NCBI GenBank assembly: GCA_951799445.1
Contig: OX637296.1
Location: forward strand, 5,208,001 to 5,272,000
DNA: 64,000 nucleotides
Direction of reading: 5' to 3'
Source: Pseudisothecium myosuroides
Lineage: Eukaryota; Streptophyta; Bryopsida; Hypnales; Lembophyllaceae
The notes beneath the pieces are model-generated. The model did no database searches. It was not told the DNA's origin and was given only the letters and a program-made list of their open reading frames with translations. This document shows positions 59,153 to 64,000 of this stretch, piece by piece. The position numbers and the translations under genes were made by a program. The first letter of the stretch is position 1. The number at the start of each line of letters is the position of its first letter.

Positions 59153-59749
59153 TTGGCTCACAAAAAAATGAAGGAAAAGTATTTTACACTAGGTACATTT
59201 TATATACCCCTAGATTTATTAACGTAGAGATTGCCCTAATAGTGTGGTCGTAGAGGGCCTTCTTTTTCCAAAGATCAATCACCATGGTGGTAGACCAAAA
59301 TATAAGAAGAAAGTACAAATCCAAGAAAGATTACTTCAAGAGAATGAGTATTATATTTTACAAAGAGTCTTTCACCTAGAAGGTTGAATGGGTTTCTAAG
59401 CAAAAATCAACATCTAAGTATCTTTACATGAATGCTAATGATATATAAAGAGAGACCTTTGTAGGAAATAAATTGAAAATTTTGCAAAACCTTTGCCTAA
59501 TACGCTTCCATACTACTAGATTTTCAAATCCTTTATTAGACATATTTGTCAAAATTGACATACCCATATAAGATTTAGGCACTCATAATTTATTTCTAAT
59601 ATCTAATTTCATCTCAAATTTCAACAAATAAGAATTAAGGACTCAAGTTTTCAAGCAACAATGCTAGCATGTAAATATGGAAATGAGAACATATGAGCCT
59701 TGAGCATATGTATAAGCATTGAAGGTGCTTATAACATAAACACCTATAA

Positions 59750-60050
59750 TATTTGTACCTTAAATTAAGTTGTTTGTTTTGTTTGTTTTGTTTGTTTTGT
59801 TTTGTTTGATACATTGATATCTAAAAAATTATGAGTCTTTGGGTTGTGCATTTTTGGTATCTTTGGAAAGTTCTTTGCAAAGAAGGGTGCATGGATTTTG
59901 TTTTGTGGTGTTTGAACTTATGGTGTGAAAGTTTTTGAATTTCAAAGCTTTTATAAATTAGAAAATTGAGTTAAATCATCTTCTATTTTGAAAAAATGAT
60001 AATTTTTATATTGCATGCCCAAACGCCACGAAACAAAGCCTTTGCGCTCC
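59750..60050 (+). mobile_element. Helitron-like unit ending in an inverted fragment
   Basis: It starts near GTACCTTAAATTAAGTTG with a long TTTGTTTTG run and a TTTTGTGGTGTTTGAAC block. At 60022-60050 the reverse complement of the TTTCGTGGCGTTTGG block appears (CAAACGCCACGAAACAAAG region), so two copies meet tail to tail or one is rearranged. The CTRR end is missing. Confidence 0.4.
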
Positions 60051-63000
60051 TTTTACGCAATTCACCCATTGTCCATCATGTCTTTATAAATCCACTTGCC
60101 ATCTTAATTAATTTCAAGACCAAACAATTCAAGGGCATTAAAAACTGATTCAATGCCATCAAAATCAATCCATGCACTTATATTTGGAAATCTAGAGAAT
60201 CTAGACAATATTAAATTTGTAAATTTCAAGACAAACCAATTCAAAGGCATCAAAAACTATTCAAGTATATGTGGCTCTTGTCTCTTCTACATATACAAGG
60301 ATCCTTTGATCTCCACAAACCATGCGTCTTTAGTGGGGTTCTTTATGAAATACATGCACTCAAAAAGTAGTTACAGTCAAATTAGGAGAACGTACAACCT
60401 TTGAGTTCAAGGAGCAACAATAGATATGCACCTTACAATAACATAAATCATAGATGCAACATCATTTATTGATTGCTCCCTTGAGACAAAAACATTGTGG
60501 CATCCACATCTTAGGGAGCTCCACTAAAGACTCATGGTTCATGTGAAATATTTGAAGGTTGCAACTTAGAAAGTATTGACTTTGTATTTTTATTATATAC
60601 ATGCTCCTTGAGAATTATACATTTTAATTTTAATTCATTTTGTTATTATTTTTGAATTGACATTAAGACACAATTGCATGAATTCTAAGGGATTTTATAA
60701 CATAAATATGTTATAATCATGGAAGATTTTGACAATATAGATGCGTATAACATAGGTGTATAGTCTTCTAGGCTCATGTGCTCATAATCCTAGACTCACA
60801 TAACTGCAACCCTTGTCTTCCTAAGTGCCATTAAACTATTCCATTACTTAATTGTAATTGGTTGACTGTTCGCTATCTAAATTTTGATTTTATGACCAAG
60901 TTATGTGATGGTTTTAAAAGCCTAGAAAGCTTCTGCTTTGAAAATTCATAATTTTTACATGTCTTATCCAAAAATTATGCATTTATTTAAATTCATAATT
61001 TTCAATTGCCAATATCACAAAAATGGCTTTTCTTGAAAAAAATGCCTCCAACTGTACTAAATTGTTTATTTTGACAGTTTCAGGTGTTTTAACCTCAAAT
61101 GATATTTTTCAAAAATATTTCATACTTGAGCTTCTTTTCAATTACTAAAATTTGATTTTCAACTCAATTATCTTTGCTGCGATGTTGTTTCTCAAATTTT
61201 GACTTTCATACATTATTTTATATTTTATATCAACGTCTAATAATGTATTTTAGAGGAAAGACCATATGATTCCATTGACTATTCAAAAATTTAAATTCAA
61301 AAATTCAAATTTTTTTCTACAATCAACTATGAATTGAATATTATTGATTAAAAAAATATATTATTTTACAATGGATTTAAAATGTAAAATCTTAACAAGG
61401 TGATTTTCAGTTATTTTTTATTTCACTTATTTATTAAATTGATTTTCAAAGGATCATTTTTTAAATTGAAAATGATAATTGAATTATATATTCTTTGAAT
61501 TACAATTTTTTTTGTAAACATGATTCTTGAAAATGCATATATATATTATAAATTTGCTAAGAAACTAATGTAAGAATCTAGGAAAATAAGAAGTATGGAA
61601 TTAGATGTTTTTGTTGGATATACTAACTTTTAATGTCTTGCCGCAAATCCTTTTTCATTTGCTTGGTTGCAATTTGTGCTTGAAAAGATGATAACAACTC
61701 AAAGTGAGCAATTCACTTTGATAGTATAATCATTTTAGATTAGAGAATATTCATTTTATGTTCCATAAAAATTTCCAAAAGACAAAGAATTAAACAAAGT
61801 ATACAAATCCATATCTAGACTTTGTACTATATAAGCAAGCAAATCTATCCTATTATATTTAGATCCAATTTTATTTTAATAATTTAATTAACTAATGTTT
61901 TGTGGTGTCATAATTTTCTATAATATTCTTCATAAATCAATGCTAAAATTTTCACCATTATTTGTTTTCTAGTCCAAGAGTTTAGAAGGAAATACTTAAA
62001 TACATTAATAAAAAAAGTTTCATGTTTGAATTTGTCAAAAAATACTTCACTCATTGCAAAATCACAATGCTCAACTTCAATCCTTCCCCCAAAAGGTACA
62101 TAAAAATTTTGTGTCTAATTGCATATAAAATTTCAAATCTAGTCAAGAATACAATCAAAGAAATCCACCAACAAACCACAATTTCCATTTTCAAAATACA
62201 TATCAAATGTAAGGAGTTTCAAGATGTATGAAAAAAGATAGTAAATTGCTAACAATTTGGGTGTACAAGAGCTTGAAAAACATAAATTGAAATTCTATAG
62301 AGTTCATAATAATGTCGTGCCTAGAGGTAGATATTCCATCTTTGAATTTCATACTAATGGCATGGAGATAGACATTGAGATTTTAGTTGAGATTTTAGGA
62401 TGGAAGTTGATATTTTGGTAAGCATTGTATGCCATATTTTATTTTTAAAATTCCTAAGAAATGTGGAGTTTGAATATTAACTATTCATAACTTTAATTTT
62501 ATATAACATAAGAGAATCTATACACATATAAGTGGATTTGTTGAACCAAATCCAAATATTTCAACTTTTTTGGAAAGAAATAAGATGATTATTTAAATTG
62601 CTTGGATTGTTTGTATTTGGATCAAAACAAATACAACTTATAAAATTTGGTATACTCATTAGAATAGTATGAAATAAATTGATGTAAAGACTGTGACAAT
62701 ATCAAAAAACTATTGTAAAAATATCCAAAAATAAATTATTAGTATGGAGTCACTAGATATTGATCCAAAAAAGCATCCTTCATTATTTTATGATTGAATG
62801 AAAAGAAATCATGTCGGAATAAAATACAAATGTGTTAATTTTTTTTTGAAATGCGTATGTTGGAATTTCAGACACTTTAGATTACCAAGATGGATCTCAT
62901 GGCAAGAGAAGGTGACAACAATTTCAATAAAAAGGGCTACTACCCTTCAACCAATCAATTCTATTTGCTTGAGATGTCTATAGGATTATCACATAGTGTG

Positions 63001-63644
63001 GCAATTGTGGTATGCTTGATAGTTGATATTGAATCATTTTCTCTATATAACAATTATCCAAATGCTTTGAAGTATTTGGCTTAGTGTGGTGAAAATAATT
63101 TATATAGATATAGATAAAAGGAGCAACTTGCTCAAATTATATTATAATTGTAGCAAGAAACATTAAGAAGATATTATTGCAAATTTCAATCTTGTTTGGT
63201 ATATTGCAAAATATTAAGCACTAATATAGTTCAATGACCCTCATAGACATAGACTTCTAATATGATGATCACATGTATTGTTTAGAAGTTTTTGATGTTT
63301 TCAAAGAATTTTACAGCTTAAAATGAGCAAATGTTTTTCAAAATCAAGTTCAAAACTATGCTTAGCTTGTCAAAAAGGATCCTATTAGCTCAATCAAAAT
63401 ACTTAATCCTAGAGGACAAAGGATTTCAATTTTGAAAAGATCAATTCAATTGATCATGTTGTTAAAAAATGAAAATGAATCACATGAGTCCACATTTTAT
63501 GTCACTAGATTTAGAAAAGAACCACTTATAAGTGTAGATTAAAATATGATAGAAACTGAATAAAAAGAAGTATATAAATGATGCATACAAACTAAATAAA
63601 AAAATATGAAGCCAAAATTGGACATCTTAACCAATTAAATAATC
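60051..63644. other. AT-rich spacer, no gene seen
   Basis: Very AT-rich with short frames only (at most 83 codons). No exon, RNA gene or repeat boundary recognised. Confidence 0.45.
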
Positions 63645-63908
63645 CTCATTAGAAATTTTTGGAGGCCGTTTTAGGGTTGTTCCCCTTGTTGTGAACCACC
63701 ACATTGTTGTCAAAATATTAAATAATAAAAAATAAATTAAAAATTAAAAATTAAAATCTTTTTAAAACATTAATTAAATAATATGATCTAACATGGCAAT
63801 CTCTTGATTTTGTCTGATTGCTGATGTGGCAAAGTTCCTATGTTCCCCACAGTCCAGGAAGTTGAGGAAACTTACAGTCTTGTTCAAGCGTCAAAAAACT
63901 CTAATGAG
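63645..63908. mobile_element. TIR MITE, third member of the TTAGAAGAGAT family
   Basis: CTCATTAGAAATTTTTGG at the left and the inverse of CCAAAAAACTCTAATGAG-like sequence at the right enclose 264 bp with a GGGTTGTTCCCC motif and an A/T core, as at 58856-59152. More diverged than that copy. Confidence 0.45.
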
Positions 63909-64000
63909 TTATTTGAAATTTGTCCATATTTCTATACCTCTCCTAAGTTGCTTCTAGTTTCTTTCTAGTTTTCAAATCATGCTCCTCCAGCCTTGAAGAC

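Overview
This is nuclear DNA of a land plant, probably a non-seed plant such as a moss, liverwort, fern or lycophyte. The reasons are three intron-containing genes with plant-type GT-AG splice sites and plant-specific relatives, very AT-rich spacers full of small non-autonomous transposons, and a eukaryotic queuosine-pathway gene that some seed plants (Arabidopsis is the usual example) are reported to lack. The exact lineage cannot be fixed by reading alone. No bacterial, plasmid, organellar, rRNA, tRNA or CRISPR feature was seen.

Layout: about 0-1.7 kb is repeat-derived AT-rich DNA. Gene 1 (2574-5804, minus, 5 coding exons, 760 aa) is a plant-conserved Ser/Pro-rich protein of unknown function starting MERSEPSLVPQWLK. 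A GC-rich leader and promoter follow to about 7.9 kb. From 7.9 to 22.2 kb lies a transposon graveyard: Helitron-like repeats, a family with GGGTGATTGCA terminal inverted repeats, a CACTA-like hairpin, a Stowaway-like element, a duplicated segment that exists once filled and once empty, and a palindrome with arms of about 415 bp. Gene 2 (22556-27361, minus, 10 exons, 402 aa) is QTRT2, the non-catalytic zinc-binding subunit of eukaryotic tRNA-guanine transglycosylase. From 28 to 36.9 kb come more AT-rich DNA, a TTAA-flanked piggyBac-like element and a head-to-tail array of five Helitron-like units. Gene 3 (38407-44493, plus, 7 coding exons, about 1206 aa) is a UPL5-type E3 ubiquitin ligase with an internal ubiquitin-like domain and a C-terminal HECT domain, behind a 1.4 kb GC-rich leader. 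From 45 to 64 kb there are no genes, but there are further Helitron-like repeats, an AT minisatellite, a degenerate satellite at 50.2-54.5 kb and several small hairpin or TIR elements.

The three genes do not form a pathway: one acts in tRNA modification, one in protein ubiquitination and one is uncharacterised. Exon junctions were assigned by hand. All phases are consistent through all ten QTRT2 exons, all five exons of gene 1 and, with one uncertain acceptor, the seven UPL5 exons. No single new system stands out. The most unusual content is the mobile-element record: tandem Helitron-like units, an empty/filled insertion pair, a piggyBac-like element, and inverted intronic repeats that bracket a single QTRT2 exon.
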